A DNA stretch of 13,375 nucleotides. Source: Baffinella frigidus. Lineage: Eukaryota > Cryptophyceae > Cryptomonadales > Baffinellaceae. Position 1 is the stretch's first letter; each line of letters opens with the position of its first letter. The notes beneath the pieces were generated by a model. The model saw nothing but the letters and a program-made list of their open reading frames with translations. It was not told where the DNA came from and did no database searches. This document shows positions 1-6,209 of this stretch, in pieces. The translations under genes were made by a program, and so were the position numbers. The stretch spans positions 736,120-749,494 of the forward strand of contig MU646362.1 of the NCBI GenBank assembly GCA_026770585.1. The letters run 5' to 3'.

Positions 1-96
1 GAGAGAGCGAGGGAGAAAGAGAGAGAGAGAAAGAGAGCGAGAGAGAGAGCGAGAGAGAGAGCGAGAGAGAGAGCGAGAGAGAGAGCGAGAGAGAGT
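1..96. repeat. GA-rich microsatellite, 12-bp unit
   Basis: Purine-only GA repeat that runs off the left edge of the window. From about position 49 it settles into a 12-bp unit, GCGAGAGAGAGA, repeated four times (49, 61, 73, 85); the earlier part is less regular. It ends at GTGTGAGAAAG. No gene signal is seen in it. Confidence 0.95.
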
Positions 97-216
97 GTGA
101 GAAAGTGCCTGACGTCCCCGAGGCCGTCGAGAAACATGTTAATGTCTGCTTGCTGTTCGGGGGGGTACAACCCCGCTTTCAGGCCCGCCCACCTAGGGTT
201 CAGGGCGTGGGGTTAG

Positions 217-385
217 AGCGCTGCGCCGAGAAAGTGACCACCGGAAAATTGGAAAATGGAAAAATTGGAGCCATTTTGTCAACTTTCGAGAAAATTTTGG
301 TACTAAATTTCTCAAAAGTTGACAAAATGGCTCCAATTTTTCAGATTTCCATTATTTTTCGTGGCCAACTTCTCTGCACAGCGCT
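217..385. repeat. Long imperfect palindrome (MITE-like, single copy)
   Basis: The left arm starts AGCGCTGCGCCGAGAAAGT and the right arm ends ACTTCTCTGCACAGCGCT. The arms pair over about 75 bp each around a centre near 301, with the best match in the inner GGAGCCATTTTGTCAACTTT block and its complement. A fold-back of this length and quality is typical of a MITE or a hairpin locus. The element lies beside telomere-like repeats. No other full copy is in the window, but its 11-mer AAATGGCTCCA recurs elsewhere (3222, 3838, 4835). An open frame crosses it (105-533), but it is made of hairpin and telomere-like sequence and is not a gene. Confidence 0.85.
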
Positions 386-597
386 TTATGGGTTGTGGGT
401 TGTGAGTTTGGGGTTTAGGGTTCAGGGGTTAGGGTCGAGGGTTGAGGGTTTGGGTTTCATGGTTTGGGGTTTGAAGGGGTTGAGGGTTTGGGTTGTAGGG
501 TTTGGTGCTCAGGGGTTAGGGTGTAGGGTGTAGGGTTTAAGCAGGGCGATGACTCAATGGTTTTAGGGTTTGGTATGAGTGTTTAGGGTTTTGGGGT
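386..597 (+). repeat. Degenerate telomere-like heptamer array, G-rich on plus strand
   Basis: Irregular GGGTTTAGGG, GGGTTCAGGG, GGGTTGAGGG and GGGTGTAGGG units, mostly heptamers. There is no run of more than one or two perfect TTTAGGG units, so this is an old interstitial array and not a live telomere end. A GCAGGGCGATGACTCA module interrupts it at 541. Confidence 0.9.
541..557 (+). repeat. GCAGGGCGATGACTCAA module, copy 1 (short)
   Basis: Seventeen-base module lying directly after telomere-like sequence. The same module starts longer copies at 1870 and 2108, also after telomere-like sequence. Here the similarity stops soon after the module and telomere-like sequence resumes. Confidence 0.8.
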
Positions 598-599
598 GA

Positions 600-706
600 G
601 GGGTGAATAAGGGGTGAGTAAGGGGTGAGTAAGGTGTGAGTAAGGGGTGAGTAAGGGGTGAATAAGGGGTGAGTAAGGGGTGAGTAAGGGGTGAATAAGG
701 GGTGAG
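600..706 (+). repeat. 11-bp minisatellite (GGGGTGAGTAA)n
   Basis: About 9.7 head-to-tail copies of an 11-bp unit. Units at 600, 655 and 688 carry AATAA in place of AGTAA, and the unit at 633 reads GGTGTGAGTAA. The G-rich strand is the same strand as in the neighbouring telomere-like arrays, and the unit resembles an expanded telomere variant. A minus-strand frame across it gives a low-complexity PLTHPLLTPYS repeat, not a protein. Confidence 0.95.
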
Positions 707-775
707 TTTATAGTACCGAAGAAGCGAGCCTGACTGTGCGTATGTCCGTCCCTTGTGCTGCAGGATCGGCACCTG

Positions 776-1382
776 GGGTTAGGGTTTGCGGTTTAGGGTT
801 GTGGGTTGTGGGTTTAGGGATGAGGGCTTAGGGTTTGGGGGTTGGAGTTTGGGGTGTGGGGTTTAGGGTTTGGGGTGTGGGGTTCGTGGGGGTTGTATGG
901 TTTAGGTTGCAGGGCTTAGGGTTAAGGGTTTAGGGTTCAGGGGTTAGGGTAAAGGGTTTAAGGTTTGGGATTTAGGATTTAGAGTTTGGGATCTGGGGTT
1001 GAGGGTTTAGGGTTTAGGGTGGTGAAAGAGTGTTTAGGGTTTAGGGTGTAGGGCTTCGGGTTTAGGGTTTAAGGTTCAGGGTTTTTGGTTGAGGGTTGAG
1101 GGTTGAGGGTTGAGGGTTTTGGGGTGAGGGCTTAGGGTTGGAGGTTCAGGGTTTAGGTTTTAGGGCTTAGGGTGTAGGGTTTACGGCTTCGGGTTCAGGG
1201 TTTAGGGTTTGGGATGTAGGGTTCAGGGTTTGGGGTTTAGGGTGTAGGGTTCGGGGTTTAGGGTTTGGTGTTTGGGGTTTGGGGTTTGGGGTTTGGGGTT
1301 TGGGGTTTGGTGTTTGGGATTTGGGATTTGGGGTTTGGGGTTTGGGGTTTAGGGTTTAAGGTTTAGGGTTTAGGGTTTAGGG
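776..1382 (+). repeat. Degenerate telomere-like array with a TTTGGGG block
   Basis: About 600 bp of TTTAGGG-type repeats with many variants (TTCAGGG, TTGAGGG, TGTAGGG). From about 1262 to 1350 the unit becomes a fairly uniform TTTGGGG, and the array ends with three perfect TTTAGGG units at 1362-1382. The G strand is on plus throughout. The runs of G3-G4 could form quadruplexes. No gene is seen. Confidence 0.95.
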
Positions 1383-1686
1383 ACGAGTCTATGTGTTTTT
1401 CAATTCGCGAAATACACAATTCAAAGTCACCTTATTGACATTGATTAATTTCGAATCCGAGCAGATTTTCATGCAAACGACAACGCGTCAGCCATAAAAC
1501 AGTTTTCAGACGGGAATCATGTCGATACGTTGCGAGTATTAAGTTTTCTTGCCGCTGAACTCAATTCAATTAAAATCACAACGTTTCATTAGGTTTCACA
1601 CCATTCGAGCTCGAAGTGGCCGCAAAATATTTTAGGGCAACTTTGAATTAAGAATTCTGTATTTTGTCACAACATAGATTTCAGCA
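1383..1686. other. AT-richer island between telomere-like arrays; possible decayed element
   Basis: About 300 bp of non-repetitive sequence with telomere-like repeat on both sides, so it looks like an insertion. A weak inverted repeat is visible near its ends: AAATACACAATTCAAAGT at about 1410-1427 against ACTTTGAATTAAGAATTCTGTATTT at about 1640-1664, with a gap. This would fit a heavily decayed palindromic element, but the pairing is too poor to be sure. No open frame of note. Confidence 0.4.
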
Positions 1687-1868
1687 TAGGGTTTAGGGTT
1701 TGGGGTTGAGGGTTTTAGGGTTTAGGGTTTAGTGTTGAGTGTTCAGGGTGTAGGGTGTAGGGTTTAGGGTCGAGGGTTGAGGGTTTCATGGTTCAGGGTT
1801 TCAGGGGGTTCAGGGGTTGGTTTTTAGGGGTTGGTGTGCAGGGGGTAGGGTGCAGGGCTTAGGGTTCA
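1687..1868 (+). repeat. Degenerate telomere-like array, G-rich on plus strand
   Basis: Heptamer-based repeats such as TTTAGGG, TTGAGGG and TGTAGGG resume after the AT-richer island, with the same strand orientation as the arrays on its left. They end in GGGTTCAAGCAGGGCG, where the next module begins. Confidence 0.9.
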
Positions 1869-1869
1869 A

Positions 1870-1919
1870 GCAGGGCGATGACTCAAACGGTTTTGATCCA
1901 GGGCGAGCCGTACTACGGG
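1870..1919 (+). repeat. GCAGGGCGATGACTCAA module, copy 2 (extended)
   Basis: The copy extends beyond the shared 17 bases with GGTTTTGATCCAGGGCGAG and CCGTACTACGGG. The copy at 2108 matches it over about 50 bp with few differences. It directly follows a telomere-like block. Function unknown; it may be a conserved junction of a subtelomeric repeat. Confidence 0.8.
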
Positions 1920-2107
1920 AGAGGGCTGGGTGGTTTCTTGGAGCCCTTTTTGGGCATATCCTGCGGTTGCTTTTCCGTCAAAGTCAATTATTTGTAGGCA
2001 TTTTCGGCAACTTTTGCCGATTTCAAGGGAAAATAATACATGGACGCAGGGCGTAAAATGACATGTAGCTCTCCCGCGTAGTAACCCGGGCAGGGCCCAG
2101 GGTTTAG
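1920..2107. other. Spacer between module copies; no gene seen
   Basis: Unique-looking sequence without a convincing open frame. A small hairpin, CGGCAA-CTT-TTGCCG, lies near 2005-2020. The stretch ends with a telomere-like scrap (CAGGGCCCAGGGTTTAG) that leads into the third module copy. Confidence 0.5.
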
Positions 2108-2160
2108 GCAGGGCGATGACTCAACGGTTGTGATCCTGGGCGAGCCGTATTCCGGGCATG
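2108..2160 (+). repeat. GCAGGGCGATGACTCAA module, copy 3 (extended)
   Basis: Matches the copy at 1870 through GGTT-TGATCC-GGGCGAGCCGT. Its right part also folds with the sequence that follows: CCTGGGCGAGCC against GGTTCGCCCACCAGG gives an imperfect hairpin at about 2135-2176. It too is preceded by telomere-like sequence. Confidence 0.8.
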
Positions 2161-2367
2161 GTTCGCCCACCAGGAAAGCCTCTGGAAATCCTCTGACTGT
2201 CCCAACACACAACCACGTTACCACCCACGTGCACCCGCCCCCGCCCCCACCGATTTCCAAGGAAATCTTGGAAATCCTCTGGGAATCCTCTGACTTTTCG
2301 ACTCTTCGACAGTCGCGGGAGTCTCTATCTGGACGAGACCCCCCCGGCCAGCGCTGTTCATCTCCAC
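2161..2367. other. Spacer with short direct repeats; no gene seen
   Basis: Contains two near copies of GGAAATCCTCTG and two of AATCCTCTGAC, and a C-rich CCGCCCCCACC stretch. Overlapping open frames occur on both strands, but none has recognisable protein features. Confidence 0.45.
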
Positions 2368-2488
2368 AAAAGTATGAATTAATTGCTTTTGGCGCAACGA
2401 AATTTAATACACAGATGCTCTACAATCACTTTTATGAGCAAATCGTGTAGTAATTTTCGTTGCCCAAAAGCAATTATTTAATACTTTC
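2368..2488. mobile_element. F2 palindromic element, copy A
   Basis: Long fold-back. The outer arms are AAAGTATGAATTAATTGC and its near-complement ending ATACTTT. The inner part carries the F2 core: CAACGAAATTTAATACACA on the left and TGTAGTAATTTTCGTTG on the right. The core is shared with elements at 7934, 9393, 9902 and 10098, while the outer arms are not. No coding capacity, so it would have to be non-autonomous. Arms differ at only a few positions. Confidence 0.85.
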
Positions 2489-2494
2489 ATAGGG

Positions 2495-2610
2495 AAACTT
2501 CGAACTTTGAGGTGGGTTTAGCTACGGAATTTCCTACAGTAGGAAGTAGACAATTCCGTAGGGCCATAGGACTAAAAACCAAAGTCAACCCACCTCAAAG
2601 TTCGAAGTTT
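2495..2610. mobile_element. Palindromic element with 24-bp perfect terminal inverted repeats
   Basis: The left end at 2495-2518 and the right end at 2587-2610 are exact reverse complements over 24 bp. Inside them are nested palindromes: CTACGGAATT...AATTCCGTAG, and at the centre TTCCTACAGTAGGAA. The right side has about 20 bp not matched on the left, so one arm has an insertion or the other a deletion. The centre holds a copy of CCTACNGTAGG, found in the F1, F3 and F4 families too. It starts only 6 bp after F2 copy A. Confidence 0.9.
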
Positions 2611-2873
2611 TACGACTAACTTCTATGGAGATTAACTTTCTCGGCCAACCGGCGTGGGAGTCGCACCTACCTGGCTGCAACCTAGCCTCCGTGGGGGCAA
2701 CACCCGGACATGCCCGGTTCGTGAAGGTCGCTCTACCTTCAAAAGTGACTCGAACCTGGGTCGCAGCCCCGCCGGCGTTCAGCAGGACTGGCCCTAGGAC
2801 CCACGGGCAGGCCTAGGTGCGGGTTCCTGAAATCGAGATTAGCCCTCTGGTCAAGCGGTGTGGGAGTGTGGAC
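2611..2873. other. Sequence where the GST gene should continue; no exon found
   Basis: On the minus strand this lies downstream of the second GST exon. A GST would continue with a VPxL strand and the QSxAI glutathione-binding motif; I find neither in the three minus frames. The minus strand carries GGTTCGAGTC at about 2746-2755, a good match to a Pol III B box, and the plus strand has TGGTCAAGCGGT at about 2849, which resembles a tRNA D-arm, but no tRNA cloverleaf can be built. It may hold a decayed insertion. Confidence 0.4.
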
Positions 2874-3158
2874 CTGGCCGAAGGGCAGCTCCCCTGCGGC
2901 GCGCAGCCTAGCCACCTCATCGTACCCGACGCGCCGGTCCTCGAACGCGACCCCGCCCACGGTCAGCGCCAGCCGCACCGGCTCCGCCAGGCCTTTCGCA
3001 AAGAGACTCCGGTGTTAGGAAACTGGCCAGGATCCATGCCCCACACGAGCCAGGGATTAGCAGGGACGACGGGAGAGGTCCGACACACCTTTGATGTCCA
3101 GGTAAGTGATCGAGATCGCGTCCTCGGAAGGCACGACGCCAGCCCCAGCGCTTGCCAT
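2874..3158 (-). CDS. Glutathione S-transferase N-terminal fragment, two exons (3' part missing)
   Basis: Glutathione S-transferases join glutathione to electrophiles in the cytosol. Exon 1 is 3158-3089 and exon 2 is 2992-2874, giving 63 codons from ATG. The joined product has the start of the thioredoxin-like domain: ITYLDIKGLAEPVRLAL, in which Tyr19 aligns with the catalytic tyrosine of alpha/mu/pi/sigma-type GSTs, then a GGVAFEDRRV strand, and the family LPFGQ motif at residues 59-63. Exon 2 ends CAG|GTCCAC, a good 5' splice site in phase 0, as expected before the VPxL strand. No later exon is found in the window: the QSxAI motif and the all-helical C-terminal domain are missing, so this is a gene fragment or a gene whose next intron holds repeats. 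Third codon positions are GC-rich, unlike the flanks. Class assignment (sigma-like) is inference. Confidence 0.72.
2993..3088 (-). other. GT-AG intron 1 of the GST fragment
   Basis: Ninety-six bases. The 5' junction is AAAG|GTGTGT and the 3' junction is GCGAAAG|GC. A CCTAAC branch-like motif has its adenine at 3015, about 22 nt from the 3' AG. Removing it restores an unbroken IKGLAEP reading, while the unspliced exon 2 frame meets a TAA at 3017-3015. The same AAAG stands at both junctions, so the exact cut could shift by a few bases. Presence of this intron means the fragment is not a processed retrocopy. Confidence 0.7.
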
Positions 3159-3589
3159 GAGGAGAACAGACTGTCCAAGAGGGTGGAGAAGCACGAACAG
3201 GTTATTTAGGGGGAAAACCAGAAATGGCTCCAATGTCACGAACTATGATGCCTCCAACTTTTCTGCCCCTGATTAAAACAAAAAACTTTTCTTCGCAAAG
3301 TTGTAGGCCTCGAAAAACTGAGCATCTTTGTTGTCCCAAGGTTTTTGCGAGGATGGGTGGAAGGGTGTGCAAAATCAGATGCGGTGGTTTCGGGGGAGTC
3401 ATATTTTGAGTATGTTTGCGGGCCTCTGATGCCCCAGATTCATTGAGCGGATCTGTAGGGGACCGTTTGAGGATTCTAGAACCGTCGAGAAAAGTGAAAT
3501 GAGCCCAGGTCGAAAGTTACACCCAATCGAGCGCCTGACGGGCCCGCCTCGGTACCAGGAAACTCCGCAAACCCTCGTTTTGAGGGCCC
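3159..3589. other. Region 5' of the GST fragment; no gene or clear promoter seen
   Basis: On the minus strand this is upstream of the GST ATG. The frame stays open upstream of the ATG only to a TAG at 3245-3243. A weak AT-rich CTAAATAA lies about 50 bases upstream of the ATG, too weak to call a TATA box. It contains a copy of AAATGGCTCCA (3222). The open frames here are antisense to each other and unlike known proteins. Confidence 0.4.
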
Positions 3590-3686
3590 TCCCCCCCTTA
3601 ATCATGAAATCTGAGATCACATTTGTGAACCAACTTTCAATTATGTTTCGCAAATGTGCTCTCAGATTTTATGATTAAGGGGGGGA
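3590..3686. mobile_element. Palindromic element, single copy
   Basis: The arms are TCCCCCCCTTAATCATGA on the left and ATGATTAAGGGGGGGA on the right; pairing continues through AAATCTGAGATCACATTTGTG against CACATTTGCGAA-type sequence on the other strand, about 40 bp per arm. The loop is about 20 bases centred near 3638. G/C runs at the outer ends are like those of F1, but the rest is unrelated. No coding capacity. Confidence 0.85.
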
Positions 3687-3929
3687 CGATCATGTCCCTA
3701 TGCAAAAGCTCTGCTTCTCCACCCTCCTGTCCAAGAGGATATTCAGTGTGTATGAGCCCGGGAGCCTTTGGAGTCTGGACTTGACGTCCTCTGTCGCAAC
3801 AAAGCATCTAAGTTGACAATTTGGCCACTTGAAACGAAAATGGCTCCAGTACCTTCTAAAAAGGGAGTAAGTCCCTACACGAAATCAACGTTCTCGGCCG
3901 ATACATTGGCCAGAAACTACACCACATTT
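3687..3929. other. Spacer; one degenerate dispersed repeat, no gene seen
   Basis: A stretch at 3812-3848 (AAGTTGACA...CCACTT...AAATGGCTCCA) resembles 4806-4845, so a ~40-bp dispersed repeat exists in two diverged copies. A first, diverged unit of the palindrome array, GGCCGATACATTGGCC, is at 3896-3911. No supported coding region. Confidence 0.5.
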
Positions 3930-4118
3930 GCCAATATATTGGCTGAGCTCAGCCAATGTATTGGCTGTCATAAGCCAATATATTGGCTGAGCTCATACAT
4001 TGGCTGAGAGTCAGCCAATATTGGCTGAGCTCAGCCAATACATTGGGTGAAAGTCAGCCAATATATTGGCTGATCTCAGCCAATGTATTGGCTGACAGTC
4101 AGCCAGTATATTGGCTGA
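3930..4118. repeat. Tandem array of 22-23-bp palindromic units
   Basis: Nine units whose GCCAA starts lie at 3930, 3952, 3974, (a truncated unit), 4014, 4034, 4057, 4079 and 4102. Each unit is itself a palindrome of the form CAGCCAATATATTGGCTG, and the joints between units are often palindromic too (GAGCTC). The middle four bases vary (TATA, TGTA, TACA, or shortened). The period is 22-23 bp, with one 4-bp deletion and one 2-bp shortening. Such DNA could extrude many small cruciforms or bind a dimeric protein at two-helical-turn spacing. Function unknown. Confidence 0.95.
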
Positions 4119-4130
4119 ACGGTCACGCGG

Positions 4131-4152
4131 ACGGGACGTGCCAACGTCCCGT
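4131..4152. repeat. Perfect short hairpin
   Basis: ACGGGACGT and ACGTCCCGT form a perfect 9-bp stem around the loop GCCA. It stands just after the palindrome array. There is no T-run after it, and with no gene upstream I do not call it a terminator. Confidence 0.8.
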
Positions 4153-4164
4153 ACCCAAATCCGT

Positions 4165-4230
4165 AAACTGTGAACCCTGAACCCCAATTCCTGAACCCTA
4201 ACCTCTGACCCAATCCCTGAACCTCAGACT
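4165..4230 (-). repeat. Short telomere-like patch, C-rich on plus strand
   Basis: Degenerate units such as GAACCCTGAACCCC, TGAACCCTAACC and CCCTGAACC. The strand orientation is opposite to the arrays at the left of the window. It is too diverged to have been a recent telomere end. Confidence 0.7.
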
Positions 4231-4555
4231 CCTCGCATACCTTCACCCACCCCAACAGAGCCGCCCTGTATCCCCTCTTCACGAGCCTCTAAAATTGCAC
4301 TGGATTCACGCAGGGAAAGGCTAAATGCCTGTTTTTTGGTGCTTGGGGGAAAGGGGAAAGAAAGGGGCTCGGCCGGACCTAGGTAAGTGGGGTCGAGGGG
4401 CTCATCCGTAGATCGTTGCTATCTCCTCAAGAGTGAGGTGGGCGTGGCCTTCGATGTGAGTGTAATACAAAGCACCAAAGCACCTAAAGGACCTAAAGTT
4501 GGAGATAGTTACTTAAGAGAGTCACCCTTTATCCCTGTCTCTACACGAGCCTCTG
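4231..4555. other. Spacer; no gene seen
   Basis: Mixed sequence with a purine-rich stretch (GGGGGAAAGGGGAAAGAAAGGGG, quoted here only as GGGGGAAAGGGG and following) near 4346-4370. A piece at about 4480-4499, CACCTAAAGGACCTAAAG, echoes the end of the dispersed 112-bp repeat. A 114-codon frame begins at a GTG here, but over a third of it is that dispersed repeat and no domain can be recognised. Confidence 0.4.
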
Positions 4556-4667
4556 CACTGGAGAGCTCAACTAGATCCGAAAGTAAAAAAGCTTGTTTTG
4601 CGGGTTCTTTCTACGGAACGGCGTGTCGTTGGGCTATGTTGGGAGAAATCAAAACCTTAAGGACCTA
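4556..4667 (+). repeat. Dispersed 112-bp repeat, copy 1
   Basis: Starts CACTGGAGAGCT and ends AAGGACCTA. It aligns over its full length with 6210-6321, with the best part being TTCTACGGAACGGCGTGTCG. Related, more diverged copies make up the arms of the inverted repeat at 4929-5047 and 5557-5667 (shared GATCCGAAAG, TATGTTGGGAG and AAGGACCTA). Two copies keep one similar reading frame (YGTACRW-MLGEIKT), but the others do not, so I do not read it as coding. Confidence 0.85.
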
Positions 4668-4928
4668 TAACACCGCGTGTGTACAGGTATTGGTAACGTA
4701 TTGGATGTCTTTTCCTGCACGTAACTTTTAAATAGCAAATAATTACCTTTGAGATGGCATCAATTTTTTTTACATTAAATCTTAGCTTCAACAAGAATTG
4801 GCCTCAAGTTGATACATGTCCACTTTTGGTATGGAAATGGCTCCACCGTCCCCCAGGCGGGTTCGTTGTTCTCCTGCAAAGTTTGCGGCGAGTTTGCAGT
4901 GCAAACCCGCTGATCCCAACCTATTCTT
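4668..4928. other. Spacer; possible weak hairpin, no gene seen
   Basis: Contains the second copy of the AAGTTGA...AAATGGCTCCA repeat (4806-4845). GCGGGTT at 4857 and AACCCGC at 4905-4911 can pair, enclosing TGCAAAGTTTGC-type inner repeats, which gives a weak imperfect fold-back. There is no convincing open frame. Confidence 0.4.
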
Positions 4929-5047
4929 TAGGTCCTTGAGGTTCTTGGAGCTTTCAACATAGGCGGACACTGGAACTTATCTGTCCTTTAGTGCAGAAAA
5001 GCCATGCTTCCTTTCGGATCACATCAGGCCCCCCTGTGCAGAGGATC
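4929..5047 (-). repeat. Left arm of a ~740-bp inverted repeat (112-bp repeat relative)
   Basis: On the minus strand this reads GATCCTCTGCACAGGGGGGCC, then TGATGTGATCCGAAAGGAAG, and further to TATGTTG and AAGGACCTA. It matches the right arm at 5557-5667 over more than 110 bp with a few substitutions and small gaps. The two arms lie in opposite orientation with about 510 bp between them. Confidence 0.85.
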
Positions 5048-5128
5048 ACAGCACCCTTAAGGTGCGGTCGCGGGCTGCTCCATCCCTTACGCCCCCCCCC
5101 CCTGCCTTCTGGCGTGTAGCGGTCATGT

Positions 5129-5230
5129 ATCCCTTAAGTGGCGGACGGGCGAACATTCGCCCAAACTCGCCCTAGGCAGGTCCTAGCGCCCTACCGTAGG
5201 GCGTATGAGCCTACTCGCCACTTAAGGGAT
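5129..5230. mobile_element. F3 palindromic element, copy 1
   Basis: Termini ATCCCTTAAGTGGC and GCCACTTAAGGGAT are exact inverted repeats. Internal order as in the other F3 copies: a small stem near the left (here GGGCGA/TCGCCC), then GGCAGGTCCTAG, the core CCTACCGTAGG, and GGGCGTATGAGCCTACT. The element lies between the arms of the larger inverted repeat. No coding capacity. The flanks are TA on the left and TG on the right, consistent with a TA target duplication as in Tc1/mariner-derived MITEs (inference). Confidence 0.9.
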
Positions 5231-5556
5231 GTCTATTTGTTAGAGAGATCGATAATTTATTGCCAAACAACCAGCGTCAGCGCCGCACATGCTACGCATT
5301 GTGCCACTTACTGTACCCCGTGTCGGCCGCTCATACGAGCATTTTCCGGATGGATTCTAACTCCACCTCCTACCGTCTATTTGTTAACCCTCGCGTTCCC
5401 CCCCTTGATGGTTGAAGTCGTCCTCTGGGTCGCTCGCTCCCCACCGACGTTGCACCATGCGTGTGAGCCTCGGTCGGACAGGTGATGAGCCTCGATGGTT
5501 GACTAATGAAGGTAATCCTAAGCGGGGTCTCAATGTGTTACAGGGGAATCTCGATG
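5231..5556. other. Interior of the large inverted repeat; no gene seen
   Basis: Holds a direct repeat of GTCTATTTGTTA (at about 5230 and 5376). Frames of 115 and 122 codons cross it, but the first starts at a GTG inside F3 copy 1 and neither shows a domain. The stretch is otherwise unremarkable. Confidence 0.4.
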
Positions 5557-5667
5557 GATCCTCTGTGCAGGGGGGCCTGGATGTGATCCGAAAGGAAGCA
5601 CGGCCTTTCTACAGAACAAGTTCCGGTGTCCGCCTATGTTGGGAGCTTGAAGAACCTAAAGGACCTA
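5557..5667 (+). repeat. Right arm of the ~740-bp inverted repeat
   Basis: Reads GATCCTCTGTGCAGGGGGGC, CTGGATGTGATCCGAAAGG and later GGTGTCCGCCTATGTTGGG, ending AAGGACCTA. It is the reverse-complement partner of 4929-5047 and a diverged member of the 112-bp dispersed repeat (4556, 6210). Confidence 0.85.
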
Positions 5668-5730
5668 CAGACACCGCCCCCAGGACCCCACATCGTTGGC
5701 CGATACCTCAGATATCTCGGGCTGCATCCC

Positions 5731-5848
5731 ACAGGGGTACCTCGCTTATAACCCCCCCTCCCCCCCTAGGACCACCATAGGGCCCTAGGCATGTGTCTAC
5801 TGTAGGGTCCTAGAGGGAAGTGGTTTCTTATGAGCGAGGTACCCCTGT
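5731..5848. mobile_element. F1 palindromic element, copy a
   Basis: Ends in ACAGGGGTACCTCGCTTATA and TTATGAGCGAGGTACCCCTGT, almost perfect inverted repeats. Next inward is a C-run on the left, then CTAGGACCACCATAGGGCC and its partner GGTCCTAG. The right arm lacks the matching G-run seen in other copies (it reads AGAGGGAAGTGG), so it has mutated. No coding capacity. Confidence 0.9.
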
Positions 5849-6048
5849 AGGTGTTTTTGTAAAAGTAACCCTCTCCTCAACGAACCTCCCTCCAGGCTGG
5901 GCCACCTTGGGTGAGTAGATTTCCTCGTTATTGATTTCCTTTTCTGACATTAATTCAGGCTGTGAAAGGCGCGGACAGATCTGACCGATCTGTACCAGAT
6001 CCGGGAAATTCCGAGGGTCGAGTGAAGGCCACGAGACGCGGGGTGTGG
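5849..6048. other. Spacer between F1 copies; no gene assigned
   Basis: A minus-strand frame of 80 codons (5828-6070) spans it, but both of its ends lie in F1 terminal repeats. The middle (FPDLVQIGQICPRLSQPELM region) has fair composition but matches nothing I recognise. AGATCTGACCGATCTG is a small internal repeat. Confidence 0.4.
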
Positions 6049-6181
6049 TACAGGGATACCTCGCCCACAAGAAACTGCCTCCCCCTAGCTAGGACCCTAC
6101 AGTAGGCCTATGCCTAGGGCCTTATGGTGGTCCTACACTGTAGGGGGGGGGGCAGTTTCTCATGAGCGAGGTAACCCTGTA
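6049..6181. mobile_element. F1 palindromic element, copy b
   Basis: Terminal repeats TACAGGGATACCTCGCCCAC and CATGAGCGAGGTAACCCTGTA, followed inward by GAAACTGCC against GGCAGTTTC. The centre has CTAGGACCCTACAGTAGGCC and GGCCTTATGGTGGTCC. It includes one CCTACNGTAGG core (6096-6106). Both flanks read TA, consistent with a TA target site. Confidence 0.9.
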
Positions 6182-6209
6182 AAGGGGAGTTTGTGGGGAT
6201 CGGGGAAGT

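Noticed and set aside
105-533. 142-codon plus-strand open frame
   Set aside because: It is made of the 217-385 palindrome followed by telomere-like repeat (a repeated GLGFRVQGLG-type peptide); there is no domain, and the start codon is not an ATG.
2746-2860. tRNA-like pieces (B-box-like GGTTCGAGTC on minus, TGGTCAAGCGGT on plus)
   Set aside because: They are on opposite strands and no acceptor, anticodon or matching arm can be built around either; a tRNA or an intact tRNA-derived SINE cannot be supported.
2817-3209. 130-codon plus-strand open frame, with a consensus-like CCAG|GTAAGT at about 3100
   Set aside because: It is the antisense shadow of the GST exons, whose minus-strand reading has family motifs and a matching intron. 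The GTAAGT is the complement of the codons around the catalytic tyrosine and is probably chance.
3822-3850. Resemblance of CTTGAAACGAAAATGGCT to the reverse complement of the dinoflagellate spliced leader
   Set aside because: The match is broken by several mismatches and a length difference, and all five copies of the motif share a CCA end that the leader does not have. It is not evidence for the lineage.
3930-4118. Regular repeats resembling a CRISPR array
   Set aside because: Units are contiguous with no variable spacers of protospacer length, each unit is a full palindrome, the context is eukaryotic, and no cas genes are present.
4131-4152. Perfect 9-bp hairpin as a transcription terminator
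   Set aside because: There is no T-run and no gene upstream, and intrinsic terminators of this kind are bacterial; the context here is eukaryotic repeats.
4387-4731. 114-codon plus-strand frame that includes a YGTACRW-MLGEIKT peptide also readable near 6255
   Set aside because: The shared peptide comes from the 112-bp dispersed repeat. The other relatives of that repeat do not keep the frame, and no start or splice context supports it.
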